From: Tannerella sp.
Lineage (GTDB): Bacteria; Bacteroidota; Bacteroidia; Bacteroidales; Tannerellaceae
Assembly: GCA_031277235.1 (NCBI GenBank)
Contig: JAITMT010000121.1
Coordinates: forward strand, 1-7,524
Length of the DNA stretch: 7,524 nt
Direction of reading: 5' to 3'
Every line of letters starts with the position of its first letter. Position 1 is the first letter of the stretch. Of this stretch, positions 1 through 6,185 are shown piece by piece. Position numbers and translations under genes: made by a program. The notes beneath the pieces were generated by a model. The model was not told the DNA's origin. It ran no database searches and was given only the letters and a program-made list of their open reading frames with translations.

Positions 1-315
1 GCCGGACTCGAACGGATGCAATGGGAAGAGCAGCGCAAGAACCGCGAAACGCTGATGAACAGCTTTATCCTGCAAAAACAATCGGAACTCGGACAGAAAT
101 ACGAATCCATCCGCTACTACAACGAATCGGGGCGGACATTATCCGACGAAATAATCAAAACAGCCGAGAAAAGCTACCGCAACGGCGAAATAGATTTTTT
201 CCAATACATCCAAAGCCTGGAAAATGCAACAACCATCCAATTGGATTATCTTGATAATCTGCTGGAATACAACCGCGCGTATCTTGAATTGCATTATTTT
301 GATTATAATGAATAA
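1..315 (+). CDS. C-terminal end of a TolC-like outer-membrane efflux protein or domain (partial)
   Basis: The reading frame is open from the first base and ends in TAA at 313-315, giving 104 visible residues. The sequence is helical and polar, with the TolC-family end pattern: RYYNESGRTLSDEIIKTAEK, then a GEIDFFQYIQSLENA segment and a closing helix (LDYLDNLLEYNRAYLELHYF). In this family these form the last coiled-coil helices of the trimeric outer-membrane channel used by heavy-metal RND pumps. In Bacteroidota such a domain is often fused to the C-terminus of the CusA/CzcA pump. Whether this one is fused or separate cannot be told because the N-terminal part is outside the window. A cognate adaptor gene lies 2 kb downstream at 2360-3493, which supports an RND efflux role. 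The family call is fairly sure; the substrate (metal or other) is unknown. Confidence 0.8.
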   Translation, partial: AGLERMQWEEQRKNRETLMNSFILQKQSELGQKYESIRYYNESGRTLSDEIIKTAEKSYRNGEIDFFQYIQSLENATTIQLDYLDNLLEYNRAYLELHYFDYNE

Positions 316-502
316 AACTATGAAAAAAGAAACTGACATCAAACTGTTTGAAGAAAAGAAAGTCAAGGATGCATCCTTAACCGGATGCAGAAAAGAGAGA
401 CTACCGTATTTTCTACCGAGCGATGTATTCCTGACGGAATACAACATCAGAAATAATTTGCCTACAGACCAAACTCCTATATTTAACAATTTGGGATTAT
501 AA
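308..502 (+). pseudogene. Truncated start of a BRO-N/phage-antirepressor-like gene, cut by an intergenic repeat
   Basis: An open frame begins at ATG 308 (or ATG 320), overlapping the stop of the efflux gene by 8 bases. Its first residues, MKKETDIKLFEEKKV, resemble the N-terminus typical of Bacteroidota BRO-N/antirepressor proteins (pattern xDIKLFEdKkVRtxWdxexxxWYFS, recalled from family knowledge). Right after this V the similarity stops, because palindromic repeat copy A begins at about 367. The remaining codons up to 502 simply translate the repeat and a short tail. I infer that a BRO-N gene once began here and was interrupted or deleted, leaving about 15 codons. With so few residues, a chance match is possible. 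The full 64-residue frame is unlikely to be a functional gene. Confidence 0.4.
367..442. repeat. Palindromic intergenic repeat, copy A
   Basis: A first hairpin has arms TGCATCC (370-376) and GGATGCA (383-389) with a 6-base loop. The core TTTTCTACCGAGCGATGT lies at 409-426. A second hairpin has arms GTATTCC (425-431) and GGAATAC (436-442) with loop TGAC. The first hairpin and core recur at 1247-1305 with nearly the same spacing (39 versus 38 bases), in the same orientation. Short repeats of this hairpin/ctaccg/hairpin design are common between genes in Bacteroidota genomes. Their mobilisation mechanism is not shown here. Confidence 0.7.
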
Positions 503-520
503 ATAAAAAATATATAGAAA

Positions 521-1180
521 ATGAAAAGTCAACAATCAAAAAAAACAGAAACAAAAATATCATTCCAGACTGTCGGAAAATATCTGCGGGAACTTTCTGT
601 AGTGGTAATAGGAGTAATAATTACATTTGCCATAAGTTTTTGGGTTTATAACAAAAACAATGAGAAAGACCTTAAACTGTATTTAAATGCTCTAAAGTTG
701 GAACTGGAAGACAACATAAAAATTATTGATGCAGAAACAGAGTATCTGGAAAATTGTGAGAGATATTCCCGCTATTTATTATCTCACGATAAAAAATCGT
801 TAAATGCGGATAGCATTCAAAAAATGTGGAAAAAATTCGATGTTCTCAATATAAAAGATGTCATTGTTCAGACAAGCGCTTTTGATATGTTTAAACTTTC
901 GGGAACTATGCGTTTAGTGGACGACAAGGAATTGTTGCAATCCGTATGGAAAGCATATAGTAACTTGGAACTTCTTAAAATTCATCTTGATAACTACTAT
1001 CAACTTAAAATGGACGAAGCAAAAAAAGAACGTCAAATGGGATTGGAGGGAAAACCTGTTGTTATACCTTTATATAATTTTTTTATCACCTATACCAATG
1101 ATATTAAGCCTTCTAATGGATGTATAATGCTTTCGAAGGCATTAAAAGAAACCGTAGCAAGGTTAGATAAAAAACTGTAA
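521..1180 (+). CDS. Membrane-anchored hypothetical protein, DUF6090-like
   Basis: The 219-residue product has a basic, polar N-terminus (1-24), one clear membrane helix at about 25-43 (LSVVVIGVIITFAISFWVYN), and then a long, mostly helical, charged soluble part. The arrangement (short N-tail, a helix containing VVIGVIITFAISFWV, then coiled segments rich in L, K, E and D) resembles the DUF6090-type proteins of Bacteroidota, whose function is unknown. No catalytic motif is seen. The ATG at 521 follows an A-rich stretch (tatagaaa), normal for this phylum, which rarely uses Shine-Dalgarno sites. The gene is markedly more AT-rich than the efflux genes on either side and is bracketed by direct copies of the palindromic repeat (367-442 and 1247-1305). 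Both facts suggest it arrived as a separate piece. The family label is tentative; the single-pass membrane topology is firmer. Confidence 0.75.
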   Translation: MKSQQSKKTETKISFQTVGKYLRELSVVVIGVIITFAISFWVYNKNNEKDLKLYLNALKLELEDNIKIIDAETEYLENCERYSRYLLSHDKKSLNADSIQKMWKKFDVLNIKDVIVQTSAFDMFKLSGTMRLVDDKELLQSVWKAYSNLELLKIHLDNYYQLKMDEAKKERQMGLEGKPVVIPLYNFFITYTNDIKPSNGCIMLSKALKETVARLDKKL

Positions 1181-1246
1181 TTTTATCATTATAAATGTTA
1201 TTTTGAATTATGACGAACGATATATTTTTAAACCGATTGAGGATTA

Positions 1247-1305
1247 GGATGCATTCCTGCGGAATGCAGGTGTTGCGGGTAAATACGTTTTCTACCGGGC
1301 GATGT
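1247..1305. repeat. Palindromic intergenic repeat, copy B
   Basis: The hairpin arms are TGCATTCC (1250-1257) and GGAATGCA (1261-1268) around a 3-base loop, an 8-bp perfect stem. The core TTTTCTACCGGGCGATGT follows at 1288-1305 and differs from copy A by one base. A middle imperfect palindrome, cgggtaaa / ttttctaccg, is also visible at about 1277-1298. The last hairpin of copy A is missing here: after gcgatgt the sequence runs into gccgacaaactc. The repeat lies between the stop at 1180 and the start at 1362, so it could affect transcript ends, but no T-run follows to mark a terminator. Confidence 0.7.
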
Positions 1306-1361
1306 GCCGACAAACTCAGGCATTTTGTTGAGCATATTAACTATAAAACATTTTATTTACT

Positions 1362-2336
1362 ATGAATAATTTACATGCTCAGAACCATAATTTTATCGAA
1401 ATGATAAAATATGCTTCCAAAGCACCTTCGGGACACAACACGCAACCTTGGCGATTTAAAATTTCGGGAAACGAGGTGGAAATTTTACCCAATCTCGCTG
1501 ACACGCTGGCTGCCGTTGACCCCGATAGACGCGAATTTTACATTTCGCTGGGATGTGCGGTGGAAAATTTCTGTATTGCATCCGAACATTTTGGATTTGA
1601 TCCCCAGATACTTAGACAGAATGCAGACGGTGTCCTGATTCATTTGAGAAAAACGGAGACGGTTACCGGTAGCGACCTTTTTGATCAAATCGAAAAGCGG
1701 CAAACCAATCGTAGCGTTTATAATGGAAAAACGATTCCGGAAGATACGGTAAAAATATTGCAAAGCATTAAGTTACAGGAGCATACAAACGTATATCTCG
1801 CGAAAACAGGCGATCACTTGGCTGACGGCCTGACGAACTATGTGATGCATGGCAATGACATTCAAATGGTGGACGATGCTTTTAAGACGGAATTAAAAGA
1901 ATGGATTCGATTTAATAAAGGAGAAGTAAAGAAGTTTGAAAACGGATTGACTTACAGCACGATGGGATTTCCTGCGATTCCGCGATTTTTGGGTGAGATC
2001 ATCCTGAAAAGCGTGTTGACGCCTAAAGCGCAAAACAAGTCAAATCTGAAACAAATCAATTCTTCCTCCCATTTGATTTTGTTTACGACAGAGAATAATT
2101 CGGTAGAAGACTGGTTGAATCTGGGTCGCTCGCTACAACGTTTTCTGTTGGAACAGACCAAATTAAATATTGTCAACAGTTTTTTGAATCAGCCCTGCGA
2201 GGTGAAAATGTTGTCGGAATCAATGCGAGAGACCCTGCCGATTAACCGTGAATTTCCACAGATTTTAATGCGGATCGGCTATGCGAAGGAGATGCCTTAT
2301 TCGCCCAGAAAAAACTTGAAAAAAATTGTTGAATAG
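1362..2336 (+). CDS. Acg-family FMN-binding oxidoreductase (nitroreductase fold)
   Basis: The 324-residue product carries the signature of the Acg (Rv2032-like) branch of the nitroreductase superfamily. An N-terminal APSGHNTQPWRF motif at about 21-32 binds FMN. DPDRREFYISLGCAVENFCI follows at about 53-72, an RQTNR motif at 113-117, and the end carries NQP followed by FPQILMRIGYA and SPRK. The length is near the usual 320-370 residues of this group. Nitroreductase-fold enzymes reduce quinones or nitro compounds with NAD(P)H, but some Acg proteins bind FMN in a closed pocket with no proven reaction, so the substrate cannot be predicted. No signal peptide is seen, so it is cytoplasmic. The gene ends 23 bases before the adaptor start at 2360 on the same strand, which suggests co-transcription, perhaps in a stress or xenobiotic response. 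Family call is confident; role is inference. Confidence 0.88.
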   Translation: MNNLHAQNHNFIEMIKYASKAPSGHNTQPWRFKISGNEVEILPNLADTLAAVDPDRREFYISLGCAVENFCIASEHFGFDPQILRQNADGVLIHLRKTETVTGSDLFDQIEKRQTNRSVYNGKTIPEDTVKILQSIKLQEHTNVYLAKTGDHLADGLTNYVMHGNDIQMVDDAFKTELKEWIRFNKGEVKKFENGLTYSTMGFPAIPRFLGEIILKSVLTPKAQNKSNLKQINSSSHLILFTTENNSVEDWLNLGRSLQRFLLEQTKLNIVNSFLNQPCEVKMLSESMRETLPINREFPQILMRIGYAKEMPYSPRKNLKKIVE

Positions 2337-2359
2337 GAAAAATAAAAAATTATACAGTG

Positions 2360-3493
2360 ATGGATTATAAAAATATTTCGAAATTTTTTACCGCTTTATT
2401 CATCCTCATTTCCCTGTTTTCCTGCAAAAACAAAAATCAGGCAAATGAAGAAAGCGAAGCGGACAGTTCGTTGGTGCGCATCTCCAAGGCGCAATTCGAC
2501 CATATCAACATGCAGACCGGAGCCTTGCAGAAGGTCGAATTTAACGACGAAATCAAAGTGCGGGGAATGACCGACGTCCCGCCTCAAAGCAAGGCGACGG
2601 TAAGCCCGGTGGTAAGCGGGTCGGTGAAAGCAATTTTCGTTCATCCGGGCGACCGCGTGAAAAAGGGGCAACCCCTGTTGCGTTTTGAAGGGCAGGAAAT
2701 CATCGGTCTGCAGCAGTCGTATATGGAGATATCCGGGCAACTGAAATCGCTTGAAGCGGAATACAAACGTCAACAAACGCTTTTTTCCGAAAATGTGTCT
2801 TCCGAAAAACTATTCCTTGAGGCCGAAAGCAATTACAAAAAAGCGCTTGCCGCCGGTGAAGGACTGAAACAGCAACTGCTGCTGCTGAACATGAATACGG
2901 ATGAAATAAAGCAGGGAAAAATCAGCCCGTCTGCCGTTATTTACGCGCCGATTGACGGAGATATTGTCCGTATAAACGCTGACATCAGCAAGTATATCCA
3001 GCCCTCCGATGTAGTGATCGAAATGGTAGATACGCGGCAACTTCAACTCTATTTGCCTGTGTTTGAAAAAGATATCGTTTCTATCAGGACGGGACAAAAA
3101 GTCGTCTTCTCGCTACCCGAATCGTCCGATCAATCATTTGAGGCTACTGTGACGATCGTAGGAAAAGCAATAGACCGAACGGACCGCACTGCCATCGTGC
3201 AAGCGCTTCCTCACGAAAATATACAATCAACATTACTGACCGGAATGTATATCAACGCCGGCATTGTCATCGCCTCCAAAACCGTTTGGGCGCTGCCGAT
3301 GGACGCCATCATTGCGGAAGAAGGCGAATATTATGTGCTTCTGCTTCAATCATCTGACGACAACGAATACGTGTTCCGTAAAACGAAAGTTCAAACGGGC
3401 GATCGCAATGGCGATATAATGGAATTTATTCCCGATGAGGCAGTTACAAGTTCATCGGTCATTCTGATAAAAGGAACTTTCAATGCGTTGTGA
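2360..3493 (+). CDS. Periplasmic adaptor lipoprotein of an RND efflux pump (CusB/CzcB/HlyD type)
   Basis: The 377-residue product begins with a lipoprotein signal (hydrophobic TALFILISLFS, then Cys22), so it should be anchored in the inner membrane facing the periplasm. The barrel-sandwich (lipoyl-like) halves are at about 66-110 (VSPVVSGSVKAIFVHPGDRV, KKGQPLLRFEG) and 191-225 (SAVIYAPIDGDIV). They enclose a coiled-coil hairpin at about 112-185. Beta-barrel and membrane-proximal parts follow to the end, including ALPMDAIIAEEG at 311-322. This is the adaptor that joins an inner-membrane RND pump to a TolC channel, and the channel end is at 1-315. A GTG at 2357 directly precedes the ATG; I chose ATG 2360. 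The Acg gene ends 23 bases upstream, so the two probably share a transcript. Unusually, the adaptor is separated from the channel gene by 2 kb of unrelated sequence. The protein appears full length. No His-rich metal-binding tail is seen, so the substrate is open. Confidence 0.9.
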   Translation: MDYKNISKFFTALFILISLFSCKNKNQANEESEADSSLVRISKAQFDHINMQTGALQKVEFNDEIKVRGMTDVPPQSKATVSPVVSGSVKAIFVHPGDRVKKGQPLLRFEGQEIIGLQQSYMEISGQLKSLEAEYKRQQTLFSENVSSEKLFLEAESNYKKALAAGEGLKQQLLLLNMNTDEIKQGKISPSAVIYAPIDGDIVRINADISKYIQPSDVVIEMVDTRQLQLYLPVFEKDIVSIRTGQKVVFSLPESSDQSFEATVTIVGKAIDRTDRTAIVQALPHENIQSTLLTGMYINAGIVIASKTVWALPMDAIIAEEGEYYVLLLQSSDDNEYVFRKTKVQTGDRNGDIMEFIPDEAVTSSSVILIKGTFNAL

Positions 3494-3561
3494 ATGTGGG
3501 CGATTCGAAACACACCTGCTTCCTGTCAAAAGTAAAGGGCGCTTCTAAAAACTGCATTTTC

Positions 3562-3650
3562 CGTTATTGCGAACTGCGGGGAACGAAGCAGGAAGCAATC
3601 CAAAATATTGATATGGCATGGATTGCTTCGGACTATCACTCCCGTAATGA
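3562..3650. repeat. Inverted repeat of the attgcg...gaagcaatcca type
   Basis: Arms GAAGCAATCCA (3592-3602) and TGGATTGCTTC (3619-3629) form an 11-bp perfect stem with a 16-base loop. Weaker outer arms are present: attgcg...cgggga near 3566-3582 and tcccgtaatg near 3640-3649. Similar short elements, built from attgcgaggaacgaagcaatcc and its complement, are scattered between genes in many Bacteroidota genomes. This one follows the adaptor gene by about 70 bases and precedes the convergent leucine-rich repeat gene. It may help end transcripts, but no T-run follows the stem, so a standard terminator is not supported. Confidence 0.6.
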
Positions 3651-3752
3651 TATTTTGCCTTCCAGACGGAATGTTTTCCCGCAGCATCGTCATTTCGCGC
3701 TTGGCGCAGAATTTCCTGTTCTTTTTATGGATCGGGGGATTGTGGATCAGCC

Positions 3753-5000
3753 TCAATTCACCACCTTCCGTACCCAGCCGGAACCGCCTCTGACTATCAC
3801 CGCCGTATCCTGCAACCGGTTCACCGAAAAACTTGCCTCTCCCGCCGGTTTCTGGAAGTGATACAGCAGCGCTCCGGTCAGCGAATACACCTGCACGCTC
3901 TCGACAACCGGGCTGTCAACCGACAGCAAATCACCCCAAATCAGCACCTTTACATCCGTCGAAATATGCTCGACGCCGGTTGTGGTATAACTTAGCGTCA
4001 GCATTCCCGATAAAGCAAATCCCGGCAGACCCGCAGGCGACGCGAATCCCGAAGCAATCGCCGCATCGCTTGTGCTCGTCAATACGCCGTCGCCGTATGA
4101 CAGGGCGGTGTTGTCAAAAGTTGCTCCGTCTCCGAAGGTTACGTTGGCTGTAAAGTTTCCATTGTTGCCCGACAGGACAAGGGCAGATTTCTGGTCTGCT
4201 CCGGAAAAATCCACAAGACCGGTCGAGCCCGACAAATCCAGCGCAATCAGTTGATTACCGTTGCACTCCAGCGATTGAAGACCTGTCTGCTTCGACAAAT
4301 CCAGCGAAGTCAGCAGATTGCCGTTGCAATACAACTCCCGGAGAGCCGTCAGTTGCGAGACATCCAGCGAAGTGAACCGGTTGAAACTGCTAACAAGTAT
4401 TTCCAGCCCGGTCAAGTTCGACACATCCAGTTGTGCAAGTTCATTCGTATGGCACCAAAACTCCCGCAAATCGGTCAAACTTGACACATCCAGCGACGCA
4501 AGCACATTGTAGGAGCAATTCAGAAATTCAAGATGGCTTGAGCCTGATACATTTAGCGTTACAAGCCTGTTAGCGCCGCAATTCAGCGATAAAAGGTTTG
4601 TCAGGTTTGATGCATCCAGCGCAGTGATCTGATTGCGGGTACAATTCAAATCATTGAGCGCTGTCAAGCCCGTAACTTTCAGCGAAGCGAGTTGATTATC
4701 ACCACAATTAAGATACGTCAGGGCAGTCAAGCCCGTAACGTCAAGTTCGTCAGTCAATGATTGGGTATTCACATCCAAGCCGGTAATGCGCTTGCCGGTT
4801 TCATCGTCCGACCATGTAACGCCTGTCCAGTCGGCAGGTGCGAAACTGCCGTCGGCAGGCTCGGCTTTTGTCCATTGCAAGCCGTTGTTGTCGATAACGG
4901 CGTTGATTACGGCGATGTCACCGGGGTTGTACGTCTGTCCCGGAACGTGTGCCGCACAGCAAAAAACAGCGCAACACAAAAATAGCAGTCGTTTTTTCAT
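3753..5000 (-). CDS. Secreted leucine-rich repeat protein with type IX-like C-terminal domain
   Basis: The 415-residue product starts with a signal peptide (MKKRLLFLCCAVFCCAAHVPG, probable cut before Q22). The cap region (about 25-90) includes ADWTGVTWSDDETGKRITGL, usual in Bacteroidota leucine-rich repeat (LRR) proteins. Eight 21-residue repeats fill 91-258, with pattern LTxLxxLxCxxNxLtsLDvSx, and a partial ninth follows to about 278. The repeats give a cysteine ladder at 99, 120, 141, 162, 183, 225 and 246; repeat six has Ser204 instead. A linker region follows (280-360). The end (369-415, VYSLTGALLYHF ... AVIVRGGSGWVRKVVN) looks like a type IX secretion sorting domain: the beta-strand pattern, a GWVRKV end and no membrane anchor. 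I infer export to the surface or medium, perhaps for protein binding or adhesion. No enzymatic motif is seen. It converges with the adaptor gene, and its G+C is higher than that of flanking genes. Confidence 0.88.
   Translation of the reverse strand: MKKRLLFLCCAVFCCAAHVPGQTYNPGDIAVINAVIDNNGLQWTKAEPADGSFAPADWTGVTWSDDETGKRITGLDVNTQSLTDELDVTGLTALTYLNCGDNQLASLKVTGLTALNDLNCTRNQITALDASNLTNLLSLNCGANRLVTLNVSGSSHLEFLNCSYNVLASLDVSSLTDLREFWCHTNELAQLDVSNLTGLEILVSSFNRFTSLDVSQLTALRELYCNGNLLTSLDLSKQTGLQSLECNGNQLIALDLSGSTGLVDFSGADQKSALVLSGNNGNFTANVTFGDGATFDNTALSYGDGVLTSTSDAAIASGFASPAGLPGFALSGMLTLSYTTTGVEHISTDVKVLIWGDLLSVDSPVVESVQVYSLTGALLYHFQKPAGEASFSVNRLQDTAVIVRGGSGWVRKVVN
4227..4730 (-). repeat. Eight 63-bp coding repeats (leucine-rich repeats)
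   Basis: Eight consecutive 63-base units encode 21-residue leucine-rich repeats (residues 91-258 of the - strand gene). On the + strand the recurrent word is tcnagc or tccagcg (for example gacacatccagcg, acatccagcgaagt). The units are diverged from one another, so the copy number should be stable, but recombination between units could change the length among strains. Confidence 0.8.
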
Positions 5001-5105
5001 CGTTTATAAATATTTAATAATGAGCGCTTCCATTCACATTTTTTTTCTGTTTTGATTTTACCGGAGAGCCGGAGCGCACATCAAAAACCCTTCGGAAAAA
5101 CGCCG

Positions 5106-5136
5106 TAAAAGTAAATATTATTTTTTAATAAACAAC
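5106..5136 (-). promoter_or_regulatory. Possible promoter of the leucine-rich repeat gene
   Basis: Read on the - strand, gTTG (5136-5133) is followed by a 19-base AT-rich spacer and TACTTTTA (5113-5106). This is close to the Bacteroidota -33 TTTG / -7 TAnnTTTG pattern, with one mismatch in each box. The start would be near 5099, leaving a leader of about 100 bases before the ATG at 5000. The rest of 5001-5190 shows no gene. Confidence 0.35.
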
Positions 5137-5190
5137 GACACGCCCGAAAACAATGGAAAATATGCCAACTTATTTTGAAAGAAGATATTT

Positions 5191-5409
5191 TTATTTATCT
5201 TTAATTTCCACGTAATCAACGTATTCTCCTTCATTCTCGTCAATTACTTTTTTATGTTTCTTTTTTTGGGCATTGTAGGAAGCGGACGATTGATTTCGTT
5301 GCGAAGAAGCGCCTTGACGCGGACGGCTTCCCAGCAAAAATCGCCCTATAACTCTCAGTAAATAAGGAACTATAAGGATAAAAAACAGCGGAATCAATAT
5401 ATATTTCAT
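5191..5409 (-). CDS. Small membrane protein, DUF4834-like
   Basis: The 72-residue product has an N-terminal hydrophobic segment (about 3-26, ILIPLFFILIVPYLLRVIGRF), a basic and Ser/Gln-rich linker (27-55), and an acidic end with the pattern KKVIDENEGEYVDYVEIKD (53-71). This layout, with the membrane helix first and a GEYVDYxEI tail last, matches small Bacteroidota proteins grouped as DUF4834, whose function is unknown. The length is slightly below the typical 80-100 residues. The ATG at 5409 is supported by a strong promoter just upstream (5432-5463), giving a leader of about 16-20 bases. It is a single-gene unit, divergent from vsr and co-oriented with the leucine-rich repeat gene. Confidence 0.75.
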   Translation of the reverse strand: MKYILIPLFFILIVPYLLRVIGRFLLGSRPRQGASSQRNQSSASYNAQKKKHKKVIDENEGEYVDYVEIKDK

Positions 5410-5431
5410 ATTGCAACGATTATTTTCGTGG

Positions 5432-5463
5432 CAAAGGTAAAGAATTTATTGGTTTTTACCAAA
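5432..5463 (-). promoter_or_regulatory. Strong Bacteroidota-type promoter for the DUF4834-like gene
   Basis: On the - strand, TTTG (5463-5460), a 20-base spacer (5459-5440) and TACCTTTG (5439-5432) give a perfect match to the primary sigma factor promoter of Bacteroidota (TTTG, 19-21 bases, TAnnTTTG). The transcript should start near 5425, about 16 bases before the ATG at 5409. Confidence 0.75.
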
Positions 5464-5553
5464 AAAGCCAATCCATAAAGTTATTTATTATCGCAGAGGA
5501 GTATCTGGCGAATGGATTTTTTGATGCGAAGCATTTTATACCGCACTTTTTTG

Positions 5554-5561
5554 TACTTTTG
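5554..5561 (+). promoter_or_regulatory. -7 box TACTTTTG directly before vsr
   Basis: TACTTTTG fits TAnnTTTG exactly and ends 7 bases before the ATG at 5569. No TTTG lies 19-21 bases upstream. If it is active, the transcript would begin at or next to the start codon, giving a leaderless or nearly leaderless message. Confidence 0.4.
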
Positions 5562-5568
5562 CAGCGAA

Positions 5569-6089
5569 ATGGATATTTGGAGTAAAGAAAAACGGTCGGA
5601 AGTAATGTCAAAAATTCGGTCAAGGGATACGAAACCCGAATTGGCATTGCGTAAATCCCTCTTTGCAAGAGGCTTCCGGTATCGTGTGAATGACAGGCAT
5701 TTGCCCGGAAAGCCGGATATTGTTTTGCCGAAATACAAAACGGTTATCTTCCTGCACGGTTGTTTCTGGCACGGACACGAGGACTGCAAATATGCCTCCA
5801 TGCCCAAAACAAATACAGCGTTTTGGATTGAGAAAATCACTTCAAACGTGAAAAGGACAAAATCAATACCGAAAAACTTATGGCTCTGGGCTGGAATGTT
5901 TTGGCGGTTTGGGAATGTGAAATACGGCACGCATACAAACACGATATTACACCGTTAATTGATAAAATTGAAACGGCTTTGTTGGCACAACTTCCGCAAA
6001 AAATATCAATGAAATTTTACGAAGAAGTGGAGGACGAAATTGTGATGGTTGCTGAGGATATTGTTGAGTATCAGAGAACGCCTAAATAA
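5569..6089 (+). pseudogene. vsr: Vsr very-short-patch mismatch repair endonuclease, broken by a -1 frameshift
   Basis: Vsr nicks DNA 5' of T:G mismatches that arise by deamination of 5-methylcytosine. The first frame (5569-5856) encodes RSEVMSKIRSRDTKPE at 10-24, the catalytic PDIV with Asp50, and HGCFWHGHEDC with His63, His68, His70 and Cys73, matching the active-site and zinc positions of E. coli Vsr. At about 5856 the homologous reading moves to the next frame: NVKR | DKINTEKLMALGWNVLAVWECE, restoring Asp97 and the zinc ligand Cys117. Without the shift, the first frame runs to a stop at 5956-5958 and loses WEC. One G seems missing (aaaagg-ac for aaaagggac). The second frame ends at 6087-6089 and adds about 50 residues beyond the Vsr core. 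ATG 5569 is preferred over 5512, because the -7 box lies between them and family members begin about 12 residues before MSxIRS. No cytosine methyltransferase gene is nearby. The family call is very firm; whether the break is real or a sequencing error is open. Confidence 0.9.
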
Positions 6090-6136
6090 TAAATCAATTA
6101 AAAAAGCGATAAACCAAAGATTTACCACTTTTTTGC

Positions 6137-6185
6137 ACTTCTAACAGTAATTGATCGGATTACCGTTTCGCTGCCGGCAAAAACG
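6137..6185. repeat. 49-bp non-coding element, copy 1
   Basis: This stretch is identical, base for base, to 7335-7383 (offset 1198). It starts acttctaacagtaattgatc and contains one arm and the loop of a hairpin. It lies just past the stop of the degraded copy of the unrecognised gene (6193-6396, - strand). Homology without any gap continues into that gene, but there at only about 82% identity. Confidence 0.85.

Noticed and set aside
367..1305. The two palindromic repeats as a CRISPR array or as insertion-sequence ends
   Set aside because: There are only two copies, 880 bases apart, in the same orientation, with no transposase between them; they fit short intergenic repeats better.
1113..1313. 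- strand open frame of 66 codons
   Set aside because: Its first half is the complement of palindromic repeat copy B and it overlaps the end of the DUF6090-like gene; no coding features.
3490..3861. + strand open frame of 123 codons after the adaptor
   Set aside because: It runs through the inverted repeat and into the antisense of the leucine-rich repeat gene; the translation looks like a chance product of repeat and antisense sequence.
3833..5055. Several + strand open frames opposite the leucine-rich repeat gene
   Set aside because: All lie antisense to a gene with signal peptide, regular repeats and a typical C-terminus; their Ser/Pro/Arg-rich translations are shadows.
5848..5860. Programmed -1 ribosomal frameshifting in vsr
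   Set aside because: The bases at the join do not form a standard X XXY YYZ slippery heptamer, and Vsr is not known to need frameshifting; mutation or sequencing error is simpler.
5481..5942. Long - strand open frame of 153 codons opposite vsr
   Set aside because: It overlaps the clearly homologous vsr reading on the + strand, and its translation shows no recognisable family or signal.
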